Part shown: positions 7,404-16,218 of the stretch, in pieces
Layout of the letters: each line of letters opens with the position of its first letter
How positions within the stretch are numbered: position 1 is the first letter of the stretch
Assembly: GCA_963719345.1 (NCBI GenBank)
Contig: CAVRCA010000003.1
Coordinates: 372,001 to 436,000 of the forward strand
DNA: 64,000 nucleotides
Direction of reading: 5' to 3'
From: CAVRCA01 sp963719345
Lineage (GTDB): Bacteria > Pseudomonadota > Alphaproteobacteria > Acetobacterales > Acetobacteraceae
Made by a program: the position numbers and the translations under genes
The notes under the pieces: generated by a model
What the model was told of the DNA's origin: nothing
The model's input: only the letters and a program-made list of their open reading frames with translations
Database searches by the model: none

Positions 7404-10400
7404 ATGGAAGAGTTCGCGGCGGTTCTAGGCTCGCTCGGCTTGGAACGATACCTCGACGCCTTTCGAGCGGCCGATATCGACCTTCAGGTGCTGCCCCTGC
7501 TCACGGACGACGATCTCAAGGAGGTCGGGCTCTCGCTCGGCCACCGGCGCAGATTGCTGTCGGCCGTTGCGCAAGGGCTGCTGGCATCGCCGCCCGTCAC
7601 CGAGCCGGCGGCGGTCGAGCCGGCGCCGCAGCACAGCGGCGAGCCGCAGCGCCGGCAGGTTACCGTCATGTTCTGCGATCTCGTCGGTTCGGTCGATCTG
7701 ACGCGACAAGTGGGTCCCGAGGAGATGGGCCGCATCATCCGGCTGTTCCAGGACGGCGCGGCGGGTGCGATCAGCCGTTTCGACGGCTTCGTCGATCGCT
7801 TCATGGGCGACGGTCTGCTGGCCTTCTTCGGCTATCCGCGCGCCCACGAGGACGCGGCCGAGCGCGCCGTCCGCGCCGCGCTGGCGATCGTCGAGATGAT
7901 CGGGACTTTGAACACGGGCACCGGCGAACCGGCCTCGGTGCGCGTCGCGATCGCCAGCGGTACCGCCTTCTTCGGCGAGATCGTCGAGCACGGCGGCGCC
8001 CGCGAGCCGATCGTCACCGGCGAGGTGGTCAACCTTGCGGCCCGGCTGCAGGCGATCGCGCCGCTGAACAGCGTGGTCATTGGGGCGCCAACGCGCCGGC
8101 TGTTGCGCGACCTGTTCGAACTCGTCGATCTCGGACCGCACGAATTCAAGGGCATCGGGCGCGCGGTCCATGTCTGGCGCGTCGACCGTGAGCGCATTGC
8201 GGGCACCCGGTTCGAGGCGGCGCACGCGCACACGATCTCGCCGGTGGTCGGACGGGAAGCGGAGATTTCGCTGCTGAAGGACCGCTGGCAGTCGGCGTGC
8301 TCCGGCGAGGGCCAGGTCGTGCTGCTCTCGGCGGACGCCGGGATGGGCAAGTCCCGCATCGCGCAGGTGATGCGCGACCACGTCGCCGGGATGCCGCACG
8401 TTGCGGTGCGCTACCAGTGCTCCCCGTTCCACCGCAACAGCGCACTCTATCCGGCGATCGCGCAGCTGCGACACGCCGCCGGTTTGGCGTCGGTCGAGTC
8501 CGCCGCCGAGAAGCTTGACCGGCTGGAAGGGGCTGGTGCGCCAGGCGGGCGTCAGCCGACAAGCAGGCGGTGGCGCTGCTGGCCGATCTCCTGTCGATCC
8601 CGCTCGAGGGTCGCTATCCCAAGCTCGAGCTGACACCCGAGGAACAGAAGCACCGGACGATACAGGTGCTGATCGACCAGCTGCTCGGCTTGGCCAGCAA
8701 GCAGCCGGTGCTGCTGCTGGTCGAGGACGTGCATTGGATCGACCCCACGACCCACGAGCTCATGTCCAACACCATCGTGCAGCTGCAGCGATCGGCGGTG
8801 CTCGTGCTGATGACCTATCGGCCCGAGTTCCATCCGGAATGGGCCAATCTGTCGCACGTGACCACCCTTGCCCTGAGCGGGTTGCCGCGACGGCAGGCGG
8901 CGGCGCTGATCGAGCACGTCGCCGGCTCGAAGCACCTGCCGGTCGAGGTGGTCGAGCAGATCCTGTCGAAGACGGACGGCATCCCGCTGTTCATCGAGGA
9001 GCTGGCCAAGGCGATCATGGAACTCGGCATCCTGCGCGAGGAGCAGGGCCGCTTCGAGCTGGCAGGCCCGACGACGACCTTCTCGATTCCCGACACGCTG
9101 CACAATTCGCTGCTGGCGCGGATCGAGCGGCATCCATCCATCAAGGAACTGGCGCAGATCGGCGCCGTGATCGGGCGGGAGTTCGCGTTCGCGCACCTCT
9201 CGGCGTTGGCCAGCGTCAAGGGCGAGGCGCTGGACGCGGCGATCCGCGAGCTGCTGCGGGCCGAACTCGTGCATGAGCGCGGGCCGTCGCGTTCGACCTA
9301 CGTGTTCAAGCACGCGCTGATCCAGGACGCCGCGTACAGCACCCTGGTGCTGGCGCGTCGGCAGCAGCTGCACGCCAAGTGCGCGGAGATTTTGCAGGAG
9401 CTGTCGCCCGAGATCGGCGAGCTGCAGCCGGAGCTGCTGGCGCACCACTACACCGAAGCGGGCAAAGGCGAGCTCGCGGCGCAGTTCTGGCTGCGTGCCG
9501 CCAGACGCGCGGCCGAGCGGTCGGCCAACCTCGAGGCGATCGCGCATGCCCGGCAAGGCATCCGGGCGACCGCCGGCATCGAGAATCCCGAGCGGCGAGC
9601 CGAACTCGAGTTGGCGCTGCAGCTCGAGCTGGGCGTGCCGCTGATCGCGACCGAGGGCTACGCCGCTCCCGACACCTCTGCCGCCTGGGAGCGGGCGCGG
9701 ACGCTGGCCGAGCAGCGGGGCGAGCAGCGCCAGCTGGTGCGCGCGCTCTACGGATTGTGGGCCATGCGCTGCTCGATCGGCGAGACCCGGGTCGCACTCG
9801 GGATCAGCGATCAGCTCGTCGAAGCCGGGCGGCAGCTTGCCGATGACGGAGTGGAAATCGTCGGCCACCGGGTGCGCGGGCTCACCCTGCACACCCTTGG
9901 CGACCAGGACAGGGGTCGGCAGGAGCTGGAAACCGCGCTGACCATGTACGACGCGGACCGGCACGCCGGCCTCGGGTTCCAGTTCGGACAGGATGCGCGC
10001 GTCGCGGCCACCACGATCCTGTCCTCCGTGTGCTGGGTCCAGGGCTATCCCGATACGGCGCGACAGTTGAGCCTGGCCAATCTGGAGCGGCCGGAGGCGC
10101 TAAGCCACACCAACTCGTTGGCCTACGCGCTGGCGTATGGCGCCTGCCTGGTCGCGATGCTGCGCTGCGACGAGGCCGAGACCGCGCGCCTCGCGGATCA
10201 GCTGCTCGCGATGGCGGCCAAGCACAACCTGCGTCTGTGGAAGGCCTATGGCAAAGCCTACAAGGGATGGGCGATCACCCGGCTGGGGAATTTAACCGAA
10301 GGCAGCGAGCTGCTGGATGACGCCATCGAGGGGTTTTCCAAGCGCCGTTTCCGGGCTGTATCAGCCCTTGATGCTGGGGCTCGCCGGCTATGCGCTTCGG

Positions 10401-10796
10401 CGCGCCGGCCGCGACGCGGAATTGGTGTCGCGCCTGCGCGAAGCGGTCGGCGAGGCCGAGCGGCGGGAGGAGATGTGGTGCCTGCCCGAACTGTTGCGGT
10501 TGCAGGCCCGCCAGGCGCGGCGCGAGGGCTCATTCGAGCAGGCCGCCGGCTTGCTCGACCGTGCGATGTCGATTGCGCGCCAGTATCGGCTGCGGGCGTG
10601 GGAGCTGCGCGTCGGCACCGACATGGCGGCGGCATGGAGGCGGGACGGACGCACGGCGGAGGCCATCGACTTGCTGCACGCCGTGCTGGATGGCATGCCG
10701 GAGAGCGGCGACACGCTCGACCGGCGCCGGGCGGTGGCGATGATCGAGGACGCTCGGAGCATGGCGCCGACGCGGCCGCGCGGCGGCCGTCTCTGA
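7404..10796 (+). CDS. SAM / class III adenylate cyclase / AAA ATPase / TPR protein, three frame breaks
   Basis: A large signalling protein, about 1129 residues once three +1 breaks (near 8531, 8556 and 10343) are corrected. Order: a SAM domain (residues 1-65, FAAVLGSLGLERYL); a class III nucleotide cyclase domain (about 85-260) with both metal-binding Asp motifs, VMFCDLVGS and RFMGDGLLAFFGYP; an ATPase domain with Walker A SADAGMGKSR near 315 and Walker B LLLVEDVHWID; then a long helical TPR-like half. This is the layout of cyclases fused to STAND-type ATPases, thought to sense a signal and make cAMP. Gene-length arithmetic agrees with three single-base insertions. It stands alone, with convergent and divergent neighbours. 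Confidence 0.88.
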
Positions 10797-10809
10797 TGCG
10801 GGCAAAAGC

Positions 10810-11259
10810 TCAGCCTCTCTCCGGCTTGTCCCTGAACGAACGGGTCGGCACATCGCGGAACAGCGACATGTGCGTGTGCTGCGCCAGCCAGGCCGCTCCG
10901 ATCTTCCCGCGCGCGAAAACCACGGTGGCACGACCGGGTCGTCGATAGGGAGTTCCGTCCCTCTCGTAGCCGATCGAGTCGAAAACGCCCATACCGACCG
11001 CCTGCAATCGGTCGGGCGATACGATCACCCGAAGATCCGGTCGCCAGCGGAACTCGTCGATATGCGGCCAGACATTGCGCCACTGCGCCTGCTCGGCAGC
11101 GTCACGCCCGGTCATGAAGTCCGTGAATGTGCCGAACGCGACCATGTCGGGGGCGAACAGCGGCCGCGCGCCGCTGAAATCGACCGCTTGCACGTGGGCC
11201 GAGAGCGCATCGAACCAGTTTCGGATGCCGGCCTGGTCCTCGGCAGACAACTCGGGCAT
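10810..11259 (-). CDS. NTF2-like (SnoaL/DUF4440-type) protein
   Basis: A 149-residue protein with the cone-shaped NTF2-like fold pattern: an N-terminal helix (IRNWFDALSAHVQAVDF), then alternating strands ending in HTHMSLFR. Such proteins are small ligand-binding or ketosteroid-isomerase-like domains with very varied roles; no catalytic residues can be assigned here. The ATG at 11259 follows a good GGGGAG site. It lies downstream of serS on the same strand with a 39-base gap, so co-transcription is possible. Confidence 0.75.
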   Translation of the reverse strand: MPELSAEDQAGIRNWFDALSAHVQAVDFSGARPLFAPDMVAFGTFTDFMTGRDAAEQAQWRNVWPHIDEFRWRPDLRVIVSPDRLQAVGMGVFDSIGYERDGTPYRRPGRATVVFARGKIGAAWLAQHTHMSLFRDVPTRSFRDKPERG

Positions 11260-11298
11260 GGCGGTTCTCCCCGTAGAAATGTGGCCGAGGGCGGCGCT

Positions 11299-12567
11299 TC
11301 AGCCGATGCGCTCGATCCCGCCCATGTAGGGCCGCAGCACCGGCGGGATCAGGATGGAGCCGTCGGCCTGCTGGTAGTTTTCCATGACCGCGATCAGCGC
11401 CCGACCGACGGCGACGCCCGAGCCGTTCAGCGTGTGGACGAAGCCGACATTCTTGCCGTCCGCGGCCCGAAAACGCGCATTCATCCGGCGCGCCTGAAAA
11501 TCGTTGCAGGTCGAACAGGAGCTGATCTCGCGCCAGGCCTGCGCGCCGGGCAGCCAGACCTCCAGATCGAACGTCTTCGCCGATGCGAAGCCGACATCGC
11601 CGGCGCAGAGCGCGACGCGCCGGAACGGCAATGCCAGCAACGAGAGCACCTTCTCCGCGCAACGCGTCATCCGTTCGTGCTCGGCGGCACTCTGCTCGGG
11701 CGTGGTGATCGAGACCAGCTCCACCTTGCGGAACTGATGCTGGCGTATCATGCCGCGGGTGTCGCGCCCGGCCGCGCCGGCCTCGCTGCGGAAGCAGTCG
11801 GTCAACGCGGTGACCCGCATCGGCAGGTGCCGTTCTTCCACGATCTCGCCTGCCGTCATGTTGGCCAAAGGCACCTCGGCGGTGGGGATCAGCCATTTGC
11901 CGTCCACGGTCTGGAACAGGTCGTCGCCGAACTTGGGCAAGTTGGCGGTGCCGAACAGGGCGGTGCTGTTGACCAGCGCGGGAACCGCGGTCTCCGTATA
12001 GCCGTGTTCGCCGGTGTGCAGATCGATCATGAACTGGCCGAGCGCACGTTCGAGCCGCGCCAGCGGGCCGCGCAGCACGGTGAACCGCGCCCCCGAAAGT
12101 TTTGCGGCGGCCGAAAAATCCATCATGCCGAGTGCCTCGCCCAGCTCGAAGTGCTGGCGGGGCTGAAAGCCCAGGTCGCGCGGCTCGCCGTGCTGCGCCA
12201 GCACCACGTTCGCCGTCTCGTCGGCGCCGTCGGGAACGGCGGGATCGAGCAGGTTGGGCAGTTGCTCGAGCAGCAGGCGGACCACCCCGTCGAGCGTCTC
12301 CGCCCGCCGCTCCAGCCGCTCCATCTCGACGCGCAACGCGGCGGCTTCCGCCTCCAGCGCGCTGGTGTCGGCCCCGGCGCGCCGCCCTTCCGCAACCTGC
12401 CGGGACAGGGCGTTGCGCCGCGCCCGCACCTCCTGCAGCGCGGTCAGCGCGGCACGGTGTTCGGCATCGTTGGCCAGGATTTCGGCCGATGCGGGAGGCA
12501 ATCCGCGGCGGGCCAAAGCAGCGTCGAACGCCGGGCCGTCGGCGCGGATCGCACGGATGTCATGCAT
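11299..12567 (-). CDS. serS: seryl-tRNA synthetase
   Basis: Class II aminoacyl-tRNA synthetase that charges tRNA-Ser (and tRNA-Sec), cytosolic, 422 residues, full length. The N-terminal coiled-coil arm spans residues 25-100. The catalytic core shows TAEVPL, motif 2 FRSEAGAAGRDTRGM near 262 and motif 3 NGSGVAVGRALIAVMEN near 380. The ATG at 12567 matches the usual start MHDIRAIR. The tatC stop lies three bases upstream, so tatB-tatC-serS are almost certainly one transcript, a common alphaproteobacterial arrangement. Confidence 0.97.
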   Translation of the reverse strand: MHDIRAIRADGPAFDAALARRGLPPASAEILANDAEHRAALTALQEVRARRNALSRQVAEGRRAGADTSALEAEAAALRVEMERLERRAETLDGVVRLLLEQLPNLLDPAVPDGADETANVVLAQHGEPRDLGFQPRQHFELGEALGMMDFSAAAKLSGARFTVLRGPLARLERALGQFMIDLHTGEHGYTETAVPALVNSTALFGTANLPKFGDDLFQTVDGKWLIPTAEVPLANMTAGEIVEERHLPMRVTALTDCFRSEAGAAGRDTRGMIRQHQFRKVELVSITTPEQSAAEHERMTRCAEKVLSLLALPFRRVALCAGDVGFASAKTFDLEVWLPGAQAWREISSCSTCNDFQARRMNARFRAADGKNVGFVHTLNGSGVAVGRALIAVMENYQQADGSILIPPVLRPYMGGIERIG

Positions 12568-12570
12568 GGC

Positions 12571-13356
12571 TCAGGCCTCCACTGGCTTGGGCTCGACCCA
12601 GCCGGCGCACACCACCGATATTTCGTAGAGAAGGATCAGCGGCAGCGCGAGACCGCACTGGGTGATCACGTCGGGAGGCGCCAACACCGCGGCGACGACG
12701 AACATCCCGACATAGGCATAGCGGCGGAAGCGTCGCAGGCTTTTTGCGGTGACGATGCCGACCTTGGCGAGCAGGGTCAGCAGCACCGGCAGCTGGAAGG
12801 CGATGCCGAATGCGAAGATCATCTTCATCACGAGATCGAGATATTCGCTGACGCGGGGCAGCAGCTCGATCGGCACGCCGCCGCCGCCGGTGGGCGACTG
12901 GAAGCTGGCGAAGAAGCGCCAGGCGAACGGGAACACGAAATAGTAGGCAAGCGCGGCACCCAGAACGAACAGCACCGGGGTCGCGACCAGGAACGGCAGC
13001 AACGCCCGTTTCTCGCTCCGGTAGAGGCCGGGTGCGACGAACAGCCAGATCTGCGAGGCGATCACCGGAAAGCCGATGAAGGCGCCCCCGAAGAAGGCGA
13101 CCTTCACGCGGGTGAAGAACGCTTCATAGAGCTGCGTGTAGATCAGGTGGGGATCGGGATTGCCCTGCTCGCGGAGCACCTTCGCCAACGGCTCGGCCAG
13201 AAAGAAATAGATGTCGCCGGCGAAATAGTAGGAGACCATGAAGCAGATGACGAAGGCGACCATCGACCAGATCAGTCGGGTGCGCAGCTCGACCAGATGC
13301 GCGAGCAGCGGCATCGGCTTGTCGTCGATCGGATCGTTCTGGTCGCGCGGCGGCAC
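12571..13356 (-). CDS. tatC: Sec-independent translocase protein TatC
   Basis: Core multispanning subunit of the twin-arginine translocase, which exports folded proteins and binds the twin-arginine signal with TatB. The 261 residues hold six predicted membrane segments. Conserved marks include LLAHLVELRTRLI at the N-terminus, the FxxPL-type loop AEPLAKVL, the glutamate-bearing SEKRALLPFL region and PDVITQ near the last helices. The start is a GTG at 13356. It sits 35 bases after tatB and three bases before serS. No tatA is present in this window. Confidence 0.96.
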   Translation of the reverse strand: MPPRDQNDPIDDKPMPLLAHLVELRTRLIWSMVAFVICFMVSYYFAGDIYFFLAEPLAKVLREQGNPDPHLIYTQLYEAFFTRVKVAFFGGAFIGFPVIASQIWLFVAPGLYRSEKRALLPFLVATPVLFVLGAALAYYFVFPFAWRFFASFQSPTGGGGVPIELLPRVSEYLDLVMKMIFAFGIAFQLPVLLTLLAKVGIVTAKSLRRFRRYAYVGMFVVAAVLAPPDVITQCGLALPLILLYEISVVCAGWVEPKPVEA

Positions 13357-13391
13357 GGGGGTCCTGTCGATGAGGGATCAGCGCCAAGCGA

Positions 13392-13931
13392 TCAGGCGCG
13401 GGCGAGCGACCGACGCTTAACGTTCGGCGGCACGAACTCGGGCGCCGGCTCGGGCTTGGCCGCGAAGGCCGGCGGGATGAAGGCGGGCGCTTCGTCCACA
13501 CACGGCGCCGGCTCGACGGGTGGCGGCGACAGCTCGACAGGCGGTGCCGGCGTTTCGGCCGGCTGCGGCCCGGCGATCGCCGCCTCGCCGACCAGCTCGG
13601 GCTCGGTCGGCGCCGGCGTGTGGATGACCGGGTCGGCGGCCAGCGGATTCTTCGACAGGGTGGTGCGCAACGAACCGTCCGGATCAACCGCTCGCTCGAC
13701 CGTGCCCTTCAGGTCGAAATTGCGGATCTGGTTGAACGATTCGCGCACTTCCTGAAGGTCGGCCTCCTTCATCATGTCGTCGACATGGGTCTGGAACTCG
13801 GCCGCCATGCGGCGCGCCTTCTTGATCGCGGTCGTCACCGCCTTGATGGCCACCGGCATGTCCTTGGGGCCGATCGCGATCAAGGCGACGACGCCGATCA
13901 GGGCAATTTCCGACCACGCGAAATCGAACAT
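13392..13931 (-). CDS. tatB: Sec-independent translocase protein TatB
   Basis: Single-span membrane subunit of the twin-arginine translocase that receives substrate from TatC. The ATG at 13931 gives the family start MFDFAWSEIALIGVVALIAI, a membrane helix with the conserved early Glu, then a GPKDMPVA hinge and an amphipathic helix. The C-terminal third is a long Pro/Ala/Glu linker, as usual. The total is 179 residues. Upstream ATG codons exist but would place charged residues before the helix. It is the first gene of the tat-serS unit; a repeat-rich segment separates it from scpB. Confidence 0.95.
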   Translation of the reverse strand: MFDFAWSEIALIGVVALIAIGPKDMPVAIKAVTTAIKKARRMAAEFQTHVDDMMKEADLQEVRESFNQIRNFDLKGTVERAVDPDGSLRTTLSKNPLAADPVIHTPAPTEPELVGEAAIAGPQPAETPAPPVELSPPPVEPAPCVDEAPAFIPPAFAAKPEPAPEFVPPNVKRRSLARA

Positions 13932-13995
13932 GTCTGTCAGATACGCTCCGGCCGGCTTGCTAGCACGCCGCACGCCGGCGAGAAACTCGGGGCAA

Positions 13996-14090
13996 CACCC
14001 TCACTCAACCACTCTCACCCAACCCTCTCCCCAACGAAGAGGGGTTTATTCTCCCTCTTGCCCCGGCAGAGGGCCGGGGTGAGGGGCGAC
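13996..14090. repeat. GC-rich intergenic repeat of the HPGPLP type
   Basis: Alternating CCCTCTCC and GAGAGGG-type blocks with inverted symmetry: CTCACCC-AACCCTCTCCCC facing AAGAGGGG, and CCCTCTTGCCCCGGC facing GAGGGCCGGGGTGAGGGG. Repeats of this style are common between genes in proteobacteria and translate as HPGPLP when read through. Here it runs into the 3' end of scpB and supplies the last residues of that protein. Confidence 0.65.
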
Positions 14091-14654
14091 CGGGGCCAGA
14101 GGTTCGACCAGCAGGTCCTCGCGACGGGGCAGCTCGCGCAGATCCCGCAGGCCGAACTGGGCGAGGAAGGCGGTGGTGGTGGCCCACAGCGTCGGCCGGC
14201 CCGGGCTTTCCTTGCGTCCGCGCGGCGCGATCAGGCCGGCTTCGAGCAGGGCGTCCATGGTCTGCTGCGACAGGCTCGCGCCCCGGATCTCCTCGACCTC
14301 GGGCCGGGTTACCGGCTGGTGGTAGGCGATGATCGCCAGCGTCTCGATCGCCGCGCGCGGCAGGCGGCGAGGCGTCTGGACGACTTTGCGCAAGACAGCC
14401 GCCAAATCCGGGGCGGTACGGAACTGCAGGCTGCCGGCAACCTGGGCGAGTTCCACTCCCCGTCCGGCATAGCGGTCCTGCAGCGCGGCCACCACCGCAT
14501 CGACGTCGGTCTCGGGCGGCAAGAGCTGGGACAGCGCGCGCGGGCTGACCGGCTCGGAGCTCGCGAACACCAGCGCCTCGGCGATCCGCAGGCATTCTTC
14601 GTCGGGCGGGGCCGGAGCCGGGATCGGGTCCGGGGCACCCAAGGGATCGCTCAT
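14046..14654 (-). CDS. scpB: segregation and condensation protein B
   Basis: Partner of ScpA and SMC in the chromosome-condensing complex, 202 residues. Two winged-helix domains are visible: the first with RIAEALVFASSEPVS and LLPPETDVD, the second with TLAIIAYHQPVTRPEVEEIRG and a wing RPTLWATTTAFL. The ATG at 14654 overlaps the scpA stop as ATGA, implying translational coupling. The last ten residues (PHPGPLPGQEGE) come from an intergenic repeat that has entered the gene end; the functional protein probably ends earlier in relatives. Confidence 0.93.
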   Translation of the reverse strand: MSDPLGAPDPIPAPAPPDEECLRIAEALVFASSEPVSPRALSQLLPPETDVDAVVAALQDRYAGRGVELAQVAGSLQFRTAPDLAAVLRKVVQTPRRLPRAAIETLAIIAYHQPVTRPEVEEIRGASLSQQTMDALLEAGLIAPRGRKESPGRPTLWATTTAFLAQFGLRDLRELPRREDLLVEPLAPVAPHPGPLPGQEGE

Positions 14655-15424
14655 TGAGGCTCCTCGGTGCTGACGGCGTCTTGCTCGTTCGGCACGTCGA
14701 TCCGACGCAGCAGGATCGGCCCGAATTCGCGCTCCTGGCGCAACCGGATCTGGCCGCCGCGCGCCATCTCGAGCCCCGCCAGCAGCGTACTGGCGAGCGC
14801 CGCCCGGCGGTCGAGCGCGCCGCGCAGCCGGTCGGGCAGGAACCGCTCGAGACTGGTCCAGTCCGGCACCATGCCGACCAGGGATGCGAGGCGGCGCAGC
14901 GCATCCTGCACGCTCCACAGGCTGAGCGGCGGCGGCCGGTAGCGCCGCTGCGCGCCGGCGCGACGCAGCCCGGCAAGATAGCCGCGCACCAGAGCGGTCA
15001 GGTCGAGCGCCAGGCGGGAGCGGTCGGTCTCGGTCAGGTTCTCGGCCACCCCACGGGCGAATATGGCGTGCCCGAGCTGCGGCCGCTCGGCGAGCCATAA
15101 GGCGGCGGCCCGCATCGCCTGCAGGTCGCGCAGCCGGCCCGCCAGGATGTCCGCCGCGACCTCCGCCCCCTCGTCGGCCGTGTCGCCGGCCGGCAGCAGC
15201 AGGCGCGACTTCAGCCATGTGAGCCAGGCCGCCATGACGAGCCAGTCGGCCGCCAGCTCGAGCCGCAAGCTGCGGGCGGCCTCGACCACCGCCAGGTACT
15301 GCTCGACCAGGGAGAGAATGGAGATCCGCGCCAGATCGACTTTTTGGGCGCGCGCAAGGTCGAGCAACAAGTCGAGCGGCCCCTCAAAACCTTCGAGCCG
15401 TAGCCGTAGGCTGTCAGGTGCCAA
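14651..15424 (-). CDS. scpA: segregation and condensation protein A
   Basis: Kleisin subunit of the SMC-ScpAB condensin. The N-terminal signature LRLEGFEGPLDLLLDLARAQK is unmistakable, followed by DLARISILSLVEQYL; a C-terminal winged-helix region ends LLRRIDVPNEQD. The start is unclear: no ATG or GTG precedes the signature in frame. I give the TTG at 15424; a CTG at 15484 overlapping the stop of the upstream protease as CTGA is possible. The N-terminal lead (SLEPDSLAPDSL) is encoded by 14-15-bp imperfect repeats. The stop overlaps scpB by four bases. Length is about 257 residues from the TTG. Confidence 0.9.
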   Translation of the reverse strand: MAPDSLRLRLEGFEGPLDLLLDLARAQKVDLARISILSLVEQYLAVVEAARSLRLELAADWLVMAAWLTWLKSRLLLPAGDTADEGAEVAADILAGRLRDLQAMRAAALWLAERPQLGHAIFARGVAENLTETDRSRLALDLTALVRGYLAGLRRAGAQRRYRPPPLSLWSVQDALRRLASLVGMVPDWTSLERFLPDRLRGALDRRAALASTLLAGLEMARGGQIRLRQEREFGPILLRRIDVPNEQDAVSTEEPQ

Positions 15425-15466
15425 GCTGTCAGGTTCAAGGCTGCCAGGCGCGAGAGCTGTCGGGCG
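15409..15466. repeat. 14-15-bp imperfect tandem repeat at the scpA 5' end
   Basis: Units GGCTGTCAGGTGCC, AAGCTGTCAGGTTC and AAGGCTGCCAGGCGC follow each other, with a fourth decayed unit (AGCTGTCGGGCG). They lie in the coding lead of scpA and give the SLEPDSLAPDSL-like peptide if translated. They may have displaced the original start region. Confidence 0.55.
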
Positions 15467-15480
15467 CCCGCCCGGCGGTG

Positions 15481-16218
15481 TCAGGTGACTGGGCCGACAT
15501 GATGTCCGCTCGCGACCAGGACCAGCTGGAACGCCCAGGGCACGACCGACTCCAGCGCCCGGCCGAACGGATCGAACGCGATGTCGAACTCGGCCAGCAG
15601 CCGTGGCATCAAAAACACCAGAAAGATCACCAGCACGATGCCGGCGCGCTCGACCTTCGCCCAGCCGGCGGCCAGCGACGCCGGCAGCAGACCGACGAGG
15701 ATGCGGCCGCCGTCGAGCGGCGGGATCGGGATGAGGTTGAACAATCCGAGGATCAGGTTGGTGAGGATGAAATAGAACCCGAAGGTGCCGAGGATCGGGT
15801 AGAACGCCATCAGCGCCTCGAAGTAGTCGTCGGCGCTGCGCGTCGGGAGGTGCGGCAGCAGCAGCCCGGCAAGGACGGCCAGCCCGAAATTCATGGCCGG
15901 CCCGGCGGCGGCGACGACCATCATGCCGCGCCGCGGGTCGCGGAACTTCCACGCCGCCACCGGGACCGGCTTGGCCCAGCCGAACATGAACGCCACCCGA
16001 TGGATGGTGAGCAGCTGAAACAGGAGGAGGAAACCGGGCAGCAGCAGCGTGCCCACGCGGTCGACGTGGCGCAGCGGGTTGAGCGACAGCCGGCCGGCCC
16101 GCCGGGCGGTGTCGTCGCCCATGGCAAGGGCGGCGTAGCCGTGCGCGGCCTCGTGCAGGGTGATCGCCAGGATAGCGGGCACCACCGCGAGCGCGATCTG
16201 GAGGACGAGTCCGCTCAC
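15481..16218 (-). CDS. site-2 protease family (M50) membrane metalloprotease
   Basis: Polytopic inner-membrane zinc protease of the M50 family, 245 residues. The zinc motif HEAAH lies near residue 22 in the first helix; the second motif NLIPIPPLDGGR, with the Asp ligand, lies near 160. Several hydrophobic helices surround both. The short form without a PDZ domain matches the Rip/SpoIVFB-like group rather than RseP. The GTG start at 16218 overlaps the nagZ stop as GTGA, so it is coupled to nagZ. The order nagZ, M50, scpA, scpB is typical of alphaproteobacteria. The substrate is unknown. Confidence 0.92.
   Translation of the reverse strand: MSGLVLQIALAVVPAILAITLHEAAHGYAALAMGDDTARRAGRLSLNPLRHVDRVGTLLLPGFLLLFQLLTIHRVAFMFGWAKPVPVAAWKFRDPRRGMMVVAAAGPAMNFGLAVLAGLLLPHLPTRSADDYFEALMAFYPILGTFGFYFILTNLILGLFNLIPIPPLDGGRILVGLLPASLAAGWAKVERAGIVLVIFLVFLMPRLLAEFDIAFDPFGRALESVVPWAFQLVLVASGHHVGPVT

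Noticed and set aside
8520..8570. Programmed ribosomal frameshift in the cyclase gene
   Set aside because: No slippery heptamer or downstream structure is evident, and the same +1 pattern occurs in many unrelated genes of the window, pointing to sequence error.
10870..13755. A 961-codon plus-strand open frame across serS and tatC
   Set aside because: It is antisense to three conserved genes, with no recognisable domain.
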